This document shows, piece after piece, positions 47,772-61,174 of a DNA stretch of 64,000 nucleotides (positions are counted from its first letter, which is position 1; the number at the start of each line of letters is the position of its first letter). The notes beneath the pieces were generated by a model, which saw nothing but the letters and a program-made list of their open reading frames with translations, was not told the DNA's origin and did not search any database. The position numbers and the translations under genes are program-made. This DNA comes from Alitta virens (lineage: Eukaryota > Annelida > Polychaeta > Phyllodocida > Nereididae). The stretch is taken from positions 33,860,136 through 33,924,135 of the forward strand of contig OW028580.1 of the NCBI GenBank assembly GCA_932294295.1, given 5' to 3'.

Positions 47772-49353
47772 ATGGCTGAGCCAGTAGGGCCTGCAGCTTC
47801 CCTGATGGGAGATTATTTTATAAAGTCTGAAACGTCTGTCAAACATTTACTGTCAATGTCAGATGCTGAAACAATGAAACTTACAGAACTCCTGGAAATG
47901 GCTGATGAAGAATGCCTAGCCCTTTGGAAAGACATAAAGCTTGATGCAACGTCTATTCTTGGACATCCATTGTTGCGTGAAGAAATCAGCAAGCTCTTTG
48001 AGAACAGTACTCCAGAGGACTTTTTGATTCTGACTCCTCAAGAAGGCATATATGTTGGGATGCGAGCCTTTGTCAACTATTGTCGTGTGTATGTTAACCT
48101 TGTATAATTATAAAGTGCTTTATATATATATGTAACAGATGGTTAAATATGATGTACTGTCCAGATAGTATTCCAAATCAGGCCAACATAGTTTCAATAT
48201 TGGCCGCCATCGGAATGGCCATGCATTAACACTGATCTTGCTATTATCTCGATTCGAATGATCTAGCACATCATCTGGTTGAAGGTACTGGGTAGTTCTA
48301 ATATAATATTGCTTACATGAATGACCTTCATCAATCAATGCTTCCAAAACAATGAAAATCTCATTTATTCCTGCACTCCAAAATATATTGAAGAGATATA
48401 CAGAAAGGCGTAACCACACATGAACGAGTCAATTATGATGTGACAAACGTTTATTGATAATTTAAGTGATTCTTTTGACATGATTATTTTACAGAAAATT
48501 TGGTGACACCTCTCCAAGAGCTGTGACAATTTTCCCAGCTTTCCAAACTCTTTATGAGAACCTACAAACCTTGGGATGCCAAGTTGATCACTGGAAACCT
48601 AACTGGAGTGCCGATAATGGGTGGCAATTTGACTTCAATGAATTAGACAAGTTGCTAACACCTGATGCAAGGATTTTGGTTGTGAACTTTCCGCATAATC
48701 CAACAGGCTACACCCCAAATGCTAAACAGTGGAATCAGCTAATATCAATATGCAAACCGCGCAATATTCTGCTTTTCTCTGATGATATTTACAGCTGTAG
48801 CAATTTAGATGGATCACCTCCGTTGACACCTGCATGCAATGTCTACGACAATTGCATCACTCTTTTCGGCTTGTCAAAGTCATTTAGGTTTCTTGGTCTG
48901 CGTATTGGTTGGGTTTGCACAAAAAATAAGTTCCTGATGGAGGACATGGTTTCCTTCAATAACTACCTGAGTACCTGTTCATCAGCACCCAGTGAAATAT
49001 TGGCCATCATTGCTTTGCGCAATAAAGACATGATCCTTGGCCACAAGCTCAAAATTATGCTTGCCAATTTAAGTCTACTTGATGCCTTTTTTGACAAGTA
49101 TAAAGATCTCTTTGATTGGAACAGACCTACTGCATGCACTACCACATTTGTTGGTTTAAAACCAAAAGCAATGGAGCTATTTGGACCTGCCGAAAAGTTA
49201 GCCGATCGTCTGCGAGTTGAGTCTAAAATCTTTCTTCTGCCTTCAAGCATGTACCAGATGGAAGATACACATTTCCGAATTGGTTTTGGCAGATCAAGCA
49301 TGCCAGAAGCTTTGGCTGAGTTTGAAAAGTTTATTGTCAGATGCTTACCTTGA
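47772..49353 (+). CDS. PLP-dependent aminotransferase, right copy, two coding exons
   Basis: Exons 47772-48088 and 48495-49353 (donor GTATGT, acceptor TTTTACAG, phase 2) give 391 residues, the usual length for class I/II aminotransferases. The start is the first ATG, in good context (GGACCATGG). A TTTCAG just upstream suggests an untranslated first exon. Motifs are NFPHNPTGY near residue 160, SDDIY near 190, the Schiff-base lysine K234 in LSKSF, and R-I-G-F-G-R near the C-terminus. Residue 237 is Arg where the left copy and the usual family pattern have Gly. The reaction is presumably PLP-dependent amino transfer from an unidentified amino acid; some relatives are bacterial-like amino-acid-modifying enzymes. 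There is no targeting signal, so it is probably cytosolic. It is convergent with the right sulfotransferase. AATAAA lies at 49383-49388. Confidence 0.85.
48120..48490. other. Aminotransferase intron with MITE relic
   Basis: 48163-48235 (CCAGATAGTATTCCAAATCA and following) resembles one arm of the MITE at 42270-42372. Nothing else is seen. Confidence 0.4.
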
Positions 49354-51114
49354 TATGGCAAGAGTGCTGACAACTATCTCACAATAAAAACTTGCAACAT
49401 ATGCATTACTTGTTTATATTTATTGACCATGTCTCAGAAAAAAGAAGCTTTAACTTTTTATGAGTATAACGTATGTAACACATTACATGGTGGCCATAGG
49501 CAGACACTTTACAGTTAGTTTGCCATTACCAAATATAGATACAATACAAATGGTAACATTTCCATAAAGTCTTTTCAAAAACAACATTGTGTAGGCGATG
49601 TGAAAACTGAATAATCTTAAAAAGTTGTTTTAATGAATATAAACAATTCACAATCATCCTAGCCCAGTTGCAATCACACAAAGAAAGTTAAAATTTCAGG
49701 AAGGAAATCCTTCATGTGACTGATTATCATTTAGTTTGATAACATCTATAACAAACAACAACAACGCCATCTTGTGTTTATTATTATATGACCAAATCCT
49801 TAATTGAATTTTCCTTTTAAACTTCAAAACATCGTAGTTACAGATTCAAATCAGTTTATTGCATTTTTATAGATATGAAATAAATTAGATGCATATTTAA
49901 ATACAAATTGTTTTTACCCATTGTGTTGGTCCAACAGGTATTTGCAAAAAAACCCCTACAGGCTGGCATATATACTAGAAACACATTTCATTTAACCATG
50001 CCCAATTGTGTCTGTGACCACAAACAGACAAACAAACAAGGTCTTTATACAGTGCATGCTACAATTCATAGCCAGCTGATGTCAAAAATTTCTGGCACTT
50101 TTCATCAATTTGTTTCTTCAAATCTGGAGAGATTTTTTCCCTCCAAGCATATGCTGTTGCCGTCCCATTTTTTCTCCGGATTGAAAAGAATGGGCGTTCC
50201 TTTACAGATTCTCCATTCAGGTTTTTAAAAAAAGTGTTCACCCCAACTGTAATAGTTTGGTTCAGGAATCTGTAAACGTCTTGCATAACAACATGGGGAT
50301 TCATGGCCAAATCCTCATACTTCAGAAGTAATACTCTAACTTCCCCGGATTTTGCAAATTCTTTGAACATGGTTGTGTCCTTGTACATCTTTTTGCACAG
50401 TATTTCAGCTTCTCTGGTAACATTTCTAAAAGATAAAACATAGTTTTTCTGTCTTGATAGCAGTATGCCCCTTGGGTCCCTGATTTGGTATAAAATGTAC
50501 GAGTTTTGATCCTTTAAGGTATCCCTTGTCAATTGAGAAGTACTGCGAATGACTTTAGTGACACGTAGATTCGTCTTCCGGCAAGTATTCTCTAATGTTG
50601 CAATACATTTTTCATGTTTTAACTGCAATGGCCAGATGCATTTCTTATACTGAGACAAACTAGCTAATGCTTGAGGTCCCCTATAGGTCATAGTGGACAC
50701 ATTCCTAATAAAAGCATCTATAATGCTCCATTGAGTTTCATGAGCCAGATTAAGAAGCAAGTGGCATTTGTTCTGTAAACTCTTCCAAGCATCTGTTGCT
50801 TTGCACCAACTGGGCAAAAACGTTGAGCACCTTTTTGCCTGTCTAACGACTGAGAACGTATCCTGAATGCACTTAGTATAAGGCAATGCAACTCTGTTTA
50901 CTTTTGTGAATGACACGTAGAAGAATTGTGCTGGGATGCGAGTCAGGTTGCAATCAAGTAAATTTCCCAAAGTTGTTGTGATGGCTTCCTGTTCAACTCC
51001 TGTTAGATTCCTGTAATGACAACGAATGTGTAATGTGAATATACTGATTATAATTGTAAAGGTAATAGTAATACATGATTATCTGTGTAAATGTAATGAA
51101 TTATATAAGTCATA

Positions 51115-51170
51115 ACATGTTTATTTTGAGAATACAGGAATAAATTCCTGTATTCTCAAAATTAACATGT
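51115..51170. repeat. 56-bp palindrome, right copy
   Basis: Identical to the palindrome at 2482-2537. Confidence 0.85.
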
Positions 51171-51855
51171 GGTAACAATTTTATCCTCTGTCTATTATAA
51201 ACACTTAATAAAACATAATGCAGGAATACATTTGACATTTGTGATCATTTCCGAGATGTGTTGGATCCACAGTAAAAATCGCGGTAAAACAGCGGTGTAA
51301 ATGATAATTCTTTTTCCGGCTCCTAAATATCCTAGAAATATACTTTAGCAATTATGTCAATTCTTATTTGATTGGAAACCAGTAGGATATCAAGTTTTTA
51401 ACTGCACTCCCCTCCACTGTGGAGATAAAGGCGAAATGTAATGTGAAGTCACTAGAAAAACATTGATTTTTGGTGTATCAGCGTGCGTGGTGAGGGCGCT
51501 TAGCTGTGGAAGACGTCATTTTAGAAATAAAGAAAATATCAGTGGAAAGGGCATGGCTAAACCGATCATTTTATGAATAGGGAAATATATCTATCAGCTA
51601 TCGACCAATCAGAGGTCTGCATTTGGCATTGACAGAGGATAAACATGATGGTTATTTACTGATATGATCACTTAGTCAATAGGTGGCTCTGCCAGTTGTC
51701 ATCTGTGCCCTCTGTCATTTTTAGCATGTGAACAAACGTCTCTGGCAGAAGTAAATGGTGTCTTTGAATCATTTATCTATTTTTTTATTGGCATAAAATT
51801 AGCATACAAAGAACATTTGTTTCAGGAGGAGCATATATTAGGCTGTTAAAAATTA

Positions 51856-52230
51856 CAATTAACAAAAGAAATATTCATTAAGATTATGCTCATTTACAAA
51901 TGCTAATATTCAGTCCTATATTTACTGAGTCATCTCAGCTTTGCCCGAAAATGCCACATATTATAGTAGAATATATGGTAAATGTCCTTATGATTTTTAG
52001 ACATATTATACATTAAAAAAAGTTTGGAGCAGTGCAGAAATGGAAACATATGTTGCTTATTAGTCAAACCAAACCTTTCTAATCAGTTAAAACTCCTCTA
52101 TACCAATTACCTTGTTATTAGTAGGGGTAGCTGTGTACCATTGTGTGGACTCCAAGCCTATCATTTCATCATTAAATCTCTTGCAGCTGATCATATGAGC
52201 GGACTAACCTTGAGACATTATGGTGATTTG
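51856..52230 (+). mobile_element. Segment absent from the left copy, with SINE family 1 tail
   Basis: About 320 bases are missing in the left copy at 3215. The segment ends with GTGTGGACTCCAAGCCTATC, a SINE tail that continues into shared sequence. ATTA at both junctions suggests a deletion in the left copy rather than an insertion here. Confidence 0.65.
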
Positions 52231-52357
52231 TCAGTGTCACACAGAAGCAGCAGTAATTACAATTGAGTATCAGCTTTGAAAGTTTGGGCTAGACTTGTTG
52301 ACATTTCAATTTTGTGTGGGTGGATGTTTATTTTGAATCTTCCTTTAGCATGTTTAG

Positions 52358-53613
52358 TTTGACAGATGTAATTGGGAGGTAGGCCTATCTAAACGTTTTG
52401 AATCCTACTTATAGTTTGTGAGTCTACAGATGTAATTGGCATATATTTGAAAATCTTGAATCCTACTTATAGTTTGATAGTCTACAGATGAAATTGCCAT
52501 ATATAAAATTTTGAATTCTACTTATAGTTTGAGAGCGTACAGATGTAATTGACATATATATCTCAAATTTTGTAATCCTGCGTACAGTTTGAGAGTCTAC
52601 AGATGTAGTTGACATATATCTAAAATTTTCTTAATCCTACGTATAGTTTGAGAGTCTACAGATGTAGTTGACATATATCTAAAATTTTCTTAATCCTACG
52701 TATAGTTTGAGAGTCTACAGATGTAGTTGACATATATCTAAAATTTTCTTAATCCTACATATAGTTTGAGAGTCTACAGATGTAGTTGAAATATATCTAA
52801 AATTTTCTTAATCCTACGTGTACTTTGAGAGTCTACAGATGTAGTTGACATATATCTAAAATTTTCTTAATCCTACGTATAGTTTGAGAGTCTACAGATG
52901 TAGTTGACATATATCTAAAATTTTCTTAATCCTACGTGTAGTTTGAGAGTCTACAGATGTAGTTGACATATATCTAAAATTTTCTTAATCCTACGTATAG
53001 TTTGAGAGTCTACAGATGTAGTTGACATATATCTAAAATTTTCTTAATCCTACGTATAGTTTGAGAGTCTACAGATGTAGTTGACATATATCTAAAATTT
53101 TCTTAATCCTACGTGTAGTTTGAGAGTCTACAGATGTAGTTGACATATATCTAAAATTTTCTTAATCCTATGTATAGTTTGAGAGTCTACAGATGTAGTT
53201 GACATATATCTAAAATTTTCTTAATTCTATGTATAGTTTGAGAGTCTAAAGATGTAATTGACATATATCTAAAATTTTCTTAATCCTACGTATAGTTTGA
53301 GAGTCTACAGATGTAGTTGACATATATCTAAAATTTTTTTAATCCTACGTGTAGTTTGAGAGTCTACAGATGTAGTTGACATATATCTAAAATTTTCTTA
53401 ATCCTACGTATAGTTTGAGAGTCTACAGATGTAGTTGACATATATCTAAAATTTTCTTAATCCTACGTGTAGTTTGAGAGTCTACAGATGTAGTTGACAT
53501 ATATCTAAAATTTTCTTAATCCTACGTGTAGTTTGAGAGTCCACAGATGTAGTTGACATATATCTAAAATTTTCTTAATCCTACGTATAGTTTGAGAGTC
53601 CACAGATGTAGTT
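52358..53613. repeat. 59-bp satellite array, right copy (about 21 units)
   Basis: Same unit as 3399-4000, highly homogeneous, about twice as long. Its right end joins directly to sequence equivalent to left position 5438. Confidence 0.95.
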
Positions 53614-53780
53614 GCAGCTCGTGCACAGCCTGTTTGGCAGCCAGGTCTTGATCCGGTAAAACATAAACTGACAAGCTCTTAAATTGAGCTATCGGTCCTT
53701 TATGTATGTGATAGGTTCTTTCGATATACTTAATAGCGACATATAGGGACTGGATAGTCAACGGTAAAGAAGCAATTAAC
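53613..53780 (-). other. Coding-like or tRNA-related segment, right copy
   Basis: Counterpart of 5428-5600 with a 3-bp in-frame difference. Unassigned. Confidence 0.3.
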
Positions 53781-54780
53781 CACTAAGCCAGACATCCATT
53801 TGTAAATCGCCTAAACTGATAGCATCAAAACATTTTATTCAATGAAGAAAACAATACATTACCTCCCCTCATGTATGTGTGTAAAATAACCTTCTTAGGC
53901 CTTGTATCCAATATAACATTTCGTCTTGAATCCACTTTTAAATTGGAAACTTTATAATCTGATGGGGCCTCTTCAAAATGCTTTGCATACCTACTAAGAA
54001 AATAATTATAAAATGCAGCAACATTGATGGAAACAAAACAATGCATTTATATATTTATTATGTACATTTCAAATGAATGAATGTAATGGTGCTGTTGCTG
54101 AATCCATCAGTAGTGGGTAAATTGAGCGATCGCATAATTCTTGACAACAAATTTTTTGATAATAATGACAAAAGTGCATAAATTTGGCATTGGCATCGTA
54201 CCTGCCAAAATTGTTTTCTTCTTTAATCCAATTATGATCTAGTCTCGAGACATTATTAATCCGATCAACCTTGAAGTGATTCTTACCCCACTCACCTATA
54301 CCTAGCTTTGAACAAAAATAGCAAACTAGTGACTGCAGCATAACATCACTATAACAATGCTAATCTAATATCATTATTCTTAATATTATTATTCTTGAAA
54401 TATTCTATTAACTTGATTAATTGTAATCAGTGACTCAGGAGATTTCAGCCTACCTTTAAGCGTCTGGGTGGCCTCTCTATAGCGGTCTTAAGACCTTAAA
54501 GAAGCCTCCCACACATAGAGAAAAATACCTTTCAAATATCTCTGTACTTGTTTATTTGTCCATGTATGTTTCAATCAATGTTTGTATATCAAATGTGTGT
54601 CTCTTTGTGTAAATAAACATCTTTACCTGCCTGTCTGTCACTCACCTTCTAGTGTTGTGGATAGAATTCCATGCTAGGAATGTCGCAGTAACTAGGGCCA
54701 GGCAAAGTGCCCCAAGAAAAATGTTCATTCGTTTTCCTGAAAATTATAACTCCAAATGGATATAATTAGACAAATCATAC

Positions 54781-56840
54781 CATATATTGCATTCATTGTT
54801 TCAGTACTGTTGGTCAGAATAGGTTCTGACTTTCCAGCAGTTGACAAACGTCCTACTAGTGCTTTTCTCCCAGGAGACTATAAGGTGACAAAGACTATAA
54901 GGTGACTATGTGACTGAATGGAGACTGGAGTTATTGTTATTTTAGTAGAATTGACAGAAATATGATACATATCTATAACGATTACAAAGTAAATTTTACA
55001 AACCTGTGTGTTAAACTCATGTTAGACATGTACATTGCTTGAATGAAGAAATAGTGGTCAGAAAATTTTGTATCTCGGTCTGGAACTTTTGTATCTCAGA
55101 AGAACACGTTAGAAAGGGTGCCAAAAGTTAGAGAGCTTATGTTGCCAGGGGATTCTTTTGATCCATTGGCATCAAAAAAGCAAGACTGTCAATATATTAT
55201 TGATTATATTTCACAGGTGTGATACTGCTTTTGTGTATTTTTTGAAAAAGCTTTTAAATTGTTTATCTATGTATAGTTTTATTATTTTGTATAATGTTAT
55301 GTACGTTTACGAAAATAAAGATATATAAATGAACGTTTGTTGGTTAGTTTAGAATCCTTCGTTCAGTAATTTTTGGCAATTCTTGTTCAATTAGTAGCAT
55401 CATAACATCATCAGTCGGAAACAGCAAATAAACCATAAATAAACAAAATGGCGACAAAGGAGCAACTCTGTGCACTTATGAAGTCAATTTTTACTCAAAA
55501 TTGTATTAATTTATTAGTCTTCCCAAAGATCCAGTTTCCTTTGCCAGACCGAATATACACGTAACGTTAATACTTTTCCATATGCATATATGAGTACAAT
55601 TAAAACATAGAAACTGCCATTTCAATATAAATAGCATTCACTTTTTCATCTAAGAATCCCCTGTTGTTGGTACCTGCAAACTCTTAACTGTCATCCCAGC
55701 ACACATTCTTGTGAATTGTGACTTTGAAATACGTGTTCACTGTCAGCTCAGGGGAAGTCAGAGAAGTACTTCCTCATTTTTAATTAATTTCAAAAATAAA
55801 ACTGAAGTGCAAGTAAAAAATTTGAATTTATAATACTGTCTTCCAACTTTGTCTGGACTCTGGAGTATATTATACTTCTGCAGAAATGATCATGTAAGCT
55901 GGTCTAAACCAACCATTCTGCAAAAGAAAGTTTTATGTAATGAATTTAATATCTAATTTCAACAAGGAAAGACTCAGGAGTACTAATTTAATTTAACCAT
56001 GGTGGCTCCATGATTTAACTTGTCATTCTTTATGAAGTAGTGCTCTGAGCACATCTCACTTCACTGGATGTCTTCAGTAAAGTTAATTACAATCAAGTCA
56101 GCCCTTTGTAGTAGGTGGAATTGACCTCAAGCAAGTCAGAATCTTGGACATTGGTTGCACACACTAATTAGTGGTTGTTCAGATGCCGGACATGGGGTCC
56201 GGTAGAAGTCGCTAGTTTGCCAGGCCGTGGAGGAAAATACCGGTCAGGTCCAGGGGTCTGGCGTACTTCGGGAAGATTCATTTATGATTTATTATGTAAT
56301 CTAAAGCTAACTCGTCATCTTTAATCGCCTGGGCGACCGGGCGAACTCTTAAGGACACCACTGGAGGGTGGGCATTACACTCTCATTTCCAGAGCTCTAC
56401 TAATGCACTTACCATGATGAAATGTTTTACAGTACTACTATATATATGGCCTAGTGGTTTTTCCAAATTTTGTAAAACGTAGCCAACATATGTCAACGGG
56501 ACTATGAAGAGGCACTACTAGGCCATATAGAGTATTTCTGTACACAATTTGGTTAGGGTAAGTGCATTGGTGTTAGAGTTAGACATTTATGATAACAAAA
56601 ACTCTTTTCGAACTTCGTTCGTTGAGGGTTAAAAACCCATACTCTGACCATTCGATATTCAACTTTGTAGACTTAATCAGTAGATTTGTATTTTATTTAT
56701 TCAATATTTAACTTTTTTTTTATCTGAACCTGTCTTAATTTTCTTTTATAATTAGTATTAGTTTTATGCATTATTATAAGTTTTGTATATATAACACAGT
56801 ACTTCACTGCAAGCAAATAAGTTCTGAGTTAAAGGATTTC
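54781..56840. other. Non-coding stretch, right copy of 6600-8640
   Basis: Nearly identical to the left stretch. No exon is supported. Confidence 0.5.
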
Positions 56841-56849
56841 AGAAGTTGA

Positions 56850-57076
56850 TCCTATCCTATCCTATCCTGTCCTATCCTATACAATAGATAGATAGATAGA
56901 TAGATATATTGATAGATAGATAGATGGATAGATGTATAGATGTATAGATGTATAGATGGATAGATGGATAGATCGACAGATTGATAAATGGATGGATAGA
57001 TGGATAGATAGATAGATGGATAGACAGACAGATGGATAGATAGACAGAAATGATGAGATGAATAGTTGATACATGC
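56850..57076. repeat. CCTAT run and GATA array, right copy
   Basis: Counterpart of 8660-8895 with almost the same unit order. Confidence 0.9.
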
Positions 57077-57299
57077 AACGGATAAAATAGGTAATTTCTC
57101 TCTAACTATCTATTGTTCTGTCTACCTAGCTATTTAACTATTTAAATACCTTTATCTTTCCTATAGGTAGAAACTAACCAATTATAATCTGGCTTGTTAA
57201 TTTGTAAACCCAAACAATCTCATAATTGCACTGTTAAACATCTTCAGGTAAGTTAAAGATCAACGTCTTTAGTTAAAGGAAGTCAGGTGAGAAGGCCAA

Positions 57300-58138
57300 G
57301 GCAAAATTAGAGCTGTTTCTTAAATTAAGGCCAACGCCAAAGGTATAGGCCAAGGCATGCAGAGAGGGGGGCTTTATATACTTTAAAAGGCTGCTGCTCC
57401 CCTAATATTAGTCCGATTTTCGTCAAATAACGACTGAATTGTCCAAGAAAATGTGTAGAATTTATATAATAGATAAGGTGAGGAAAATTAATAAGGTATA
57501 CTGGGCAAAAACAAGAATATTCTTGTCAAAAACGCCCCCAACATTAATCGCGGTTTTTTAATGTAGATAGTTAGATAGATAGATATGTGGATAGATAGTC
57601 TCTCGTGCAATTCGTCCACTAATAGTGGATTTTCACGGAAGGTTCTCTGTACTTCCACCAGGTGGCTAAAACAGAATACTGCATTCTATTGGCTGAAAAA
57701 GTTCCCGCCCTTGACTGTGATTGGCCGAAGCAAAGTGCATCCTAGCAGCAGTATTTTTAGTGCATTTTAATGTATATTTGACACTTTATCATTTAGTTGA
57801 TTTTTGTTATTTTTTTGTAGAAAGTTATATTTATGGAATCAGATAGTTATAACCTACTCTGTCTGAAAAGCAAAATGAGTAATAAGAGGAGAGGAAAGAC
57901 TTATGTCCTACTGAATTCAGGGCTGTTCAGTGAAAAGACTCTATTGGCCGTACCCGCCGAGTCACCCTTAGAACCCGTCGAGTCACCCGTCAAACCCGTC
58001 GAGTCACCCGTTGGATGATGCCCGCCCCGCTTTGCCGCCAGAATTCGTCGCCAACCCGGAGAACCCGCTTGCATAACCGTTATGTAATACTACGGGTTCA
58101 CTACGGCAAAACCGGGTATGTGAGACCTAGGCTTTAAT
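57300..58138 (+). mobile_element. Fragmented foldback/MITE element, right copy
   Basis: Counterpart of 9120-9955, with the same two conserved ends and the GTCGAGTCACCCGT repeats. Confidence 0.65.
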
Positions 58139-58929
58139 TTTCGAAGCAGAACTCCAACCCTATTGTATACATTGATAAAATTTGGTATCTTATTAGTCTG
58201 TATGGCCAAGTTGTGACTTTTGATAGTCTCATTGACATGTCTCAACTTTGTTTTAAGGATTTGGGAAAAAAAAAGTTTTCAAATTATTTTGCTTTTTCTA
58301 AGCAGTACTCGGATACTACTGCACCATGCTTTGTTATTATATGTCTAAAATATTTTATTTGTGCCTTTTGGTGTCCTTATAGCCATAAATACTATAGAAT
58401 ATTGTGAAAAATTCATGTTTTCTAAAACCTGTATCAACTGGGTCTCACCTACTAGTGTACCTAAACACATGTTATTTGTCTTTTAAAATGTCTATATCGT
58501 AATACTTTCAATGCTTCATTTTGACATATATTTCCCTTTCTTTTTTATAATTGCGGCAATTATGCTGAACTTGTGTTGTTTGCTAAATTTCATAACCCCT
58601 GGTACTCTATGTTTCACTGATGTCACATGCTAGCAAATATGCCCCTCATTATAATTCTGCCCATGACATAAAAGACACATGCATTCATCACACAAGTTTT
58701 TTCAGATGAATATTTAATGCATAATGTAAAAGTTGTCCCATTGACCTATATATTCCTAGCATTGACTACAAGGCATATAGGCTTTCATCCCTAACACTGA
58801 AATGAACTAGCCCATTTCCCAGAAATGGGACTAACATGGGTGAGTCCATTCAATGTTGGAGGGAGAGAGCAGTAGGATTAATAGATAAATTAACTTCTGG
58901 GACAAAACTGATCCGCTCCTGTTCTGCAG

Positions 58930-59870
58930 TTAATGTTTAGGAGACAATTAACCATGTCCTTCAATTTGCCTCACATATCAAGTCAACTATATAAAGATAA
59001 ACTGTCTAATAAATATCTAATTAAGTATGGAACCCCACAAGGCTCAGTATTAGGTCCTTTGATGTATATAATATGATTTGACAAAAAGTTTGCAATTTTG
59101 CAGTGGTGTAACTTTTGCAGAGGACACAACAATATATGCTTCTGGAAATAATTTAAAATTTTTGTACAGAAAGGTTAATGAAGATTTAAGATCATTAAGT
59201 AGTTCGTTTAATGGTAATTCACTTACATTGAATATAGAAAAGTCAAGATATATCATTTTTCGATCAAAAAGGAACCAAGTTAATTACAATGGAAAACTAG
59301 ATCTAAATGGGCAAGCAATACCCCAAGTCAAAAGTATTAAAATTTTTAGGTATCATGTTAGACGAATTTTTAGAATGGACACTACAAGTAAAACATATGT
59401 TAACTAAAGTTATTGCAGGAAATTACAGTTTAAATATGATAAAAAATATTATACCTACTAGATCGAAATTACAAGTATATTATTGTAATGTACAAAGTCA
59501 TCTGGCGTATGCCATAAGTGCCTGGGGACCTATGTTGAAAAGCAAGGATTTACAAAGTATAAGGAAACAACAAATTATATCAATCAGGTTAATATATAAT
59601 GTCAAAAGAAGGACCAGACTAGAACCATACTATAAAAAGGGTAAAATATTAAAATTTGATAATCTAGTTAAAAGCTCACTGTTGAATATATCCTATAAGT
59701 ATATAAGTGAAATATTACCATTACAAATTACGAACTTGTTTAGCCTAACAAACCATAACTACAACACAAGAAACAGAAACAATTTAAGGACACCACATCA
59801 TACAACAAACATATACAATAAACGTTATCTGGGACAAGCACCAAGTCTATGGTGTCAAAGCCTTTAATAA
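58930..59870 (+). pseudogene. LINE reverse transcriptase 3' fragment, right copy
   Basis: Counterpart of 10740-11690 with the same stop, deletion and frameshift (YGTPQGSVLGPLMYI, FAEDTTIYA, KFLGIMLDEFLEW). A few substitutions differ (for example MNLFSL/TNLFSL). Confidence 0.85.
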
Positions 59871-60284
59871 AGCATTAAAAAAAGCAACTTTGTAATTAGT
59901 ATCAGTGTGGAATTATGCAATATATGTCAATTCATTTTAATTTTTATTATATTTATTTATTTATTATTTTTTTAAATTATGTGTCACTATATGAATTTAA
60001 TTTCAATTTAATAGAATTAGCGTCTTTTTCCTTTTATTTATGATGTAAGGGGTGTGCACAATTTTACAGCTTAGTAAGCTAGTGCACATACCCCACAGTA
60101 TGCTAATGTCATTTATTGTTTATGTAATGTACTAACCATATTGAAATACTACATACTGTGAACAAATAAAATAAACATCTACGCATACTTGGCTTGCTTG
60201 CATTTACCCGCCAGTTTTGCAGTTATGACGTCACCACCCGTAAGCCCCCTTTTCCCGTGGCGCACCACATATGATGATGTAATG

Positions 60285-60540
60285 ATGATGGCCAACATAG
60301 AAACGATGGTTGGCCGATGTTGAATGCTATCTGGGTTGGACTTCACACCATGTTTTTACTTGCCTCAGCATAGACACCGAGTACAAGGTACCTGTAATAT
60401 AACGTCTAATGTGATCGACATCCAGTTGGGATGTAGCTCATGAAGAGTGCCCGGGCCTGGGATCAAACCTGGGTCCTGGGACCTTCAGCAGAGATGGCCA
60501 ATGTGTAATTGGTGCCTTAACAATTAGGCCACCTAGCTTT
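60285..60540 (-). mobile_element. MITE relic plus SINE family 1, right copy
   Basis: Counterpart of 12100-12355. Confidence 0.75.
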
Positions 60541-60989
60541 TTTTTTCAAAATGAATGGAATAAACGATAAAGAAGTTTGATAAACTTACCTGCCATGGTG
60601 CATTTATGTATAAATCCCAATAAATAAAGTGTTAGGTGTATAAAAATTTAGGTTTGCTGAGTACCCATTTATGTAAATGCATAATGAATACAATTTTAGT
60701 AGTTTAGCAACATGTTTTTCAAATAATTAGTCTATTGATTCAGTTATCATATGACAATTATTTAGTTTAGTGATCCATTAACAGTGTGAGCCAAGACACT
60801 GAGAGGATATCAAATTGCACAGAACTGTCTACTTAGTTTCTCGATTTTTTTACAAGCAAATCTACACTGATTTGTCAATATACATTTTTTTTGTCAAATT
60901 GGCTCTCACCTTAACTTTGGTTTGTTTTTGTCTCGTAATTTTGTTTGGTTATATTTGCAGTTTTTTAAAGTGCCTCTTTCACCTCATAA

Positions 60990-61095
60990 GTGATAGTTAT
61001 ATCCCAAATAGGAGAGAGTTAACCAAAATTTGTGTATATTATATCAGCAACAAACATGTTAGTTAACTCTCGACCATGGAGAATATAACTAATGT
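60990..61095. mobile_element. Short palindromic MITE-like repeat, right copy
   Basis: Counterpart of 12800-12910. Confidence 0.5.
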
Positions 61096-61174
61096 ATACT
61101 CCATTGCCCATTGGGCATATTTACTAATTTGTTTGTTTGTTTTGGTTTACTGCCTTTATTATGCATGACAAGGT

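Larger units (their letters stand above)
50059..54728 (-). pseudogene. Carbohydrate sulfotransferase, right copy, lacking exon 5
   Basis: Five of the six exons match the left copy: 54646-54728 (signal anchor), 54454-54476 (23-nt microexon; its GAG is synonymous with left GAA), 54202-54301, 53863-53993 and 50059-51010 (IRDPRGILLSRQ). The exon corresponding to 4023-4167 is absent, because sequence matching 4000-5437 is missing between the 59-bp array and 53613. That exon supplies STLLGAMF of the PAPS 5'-phosphosulfate loop. Joining exon 4 directly to the last exon would change frame (phase 1 into phase 2). The last exon stays open, so the loss looks recent. An assembly collapse at the satellite is an alternative. 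Confidence 0.8.

Noticed and set aside
52358..53613. CRISPR-like regular repeat array
   Set aside because: Whole 59-bp units repeat head-to-tail without unique spacers, in a eukaryotic intron. It is a satellite.
53564..53761. 65-codon minus-strand frame in the right copy taken as a gene
   Set aside because: Its C-terminal end runs into the 59-bp satellite and only the part shared with 5428-5600 looks coding-like.
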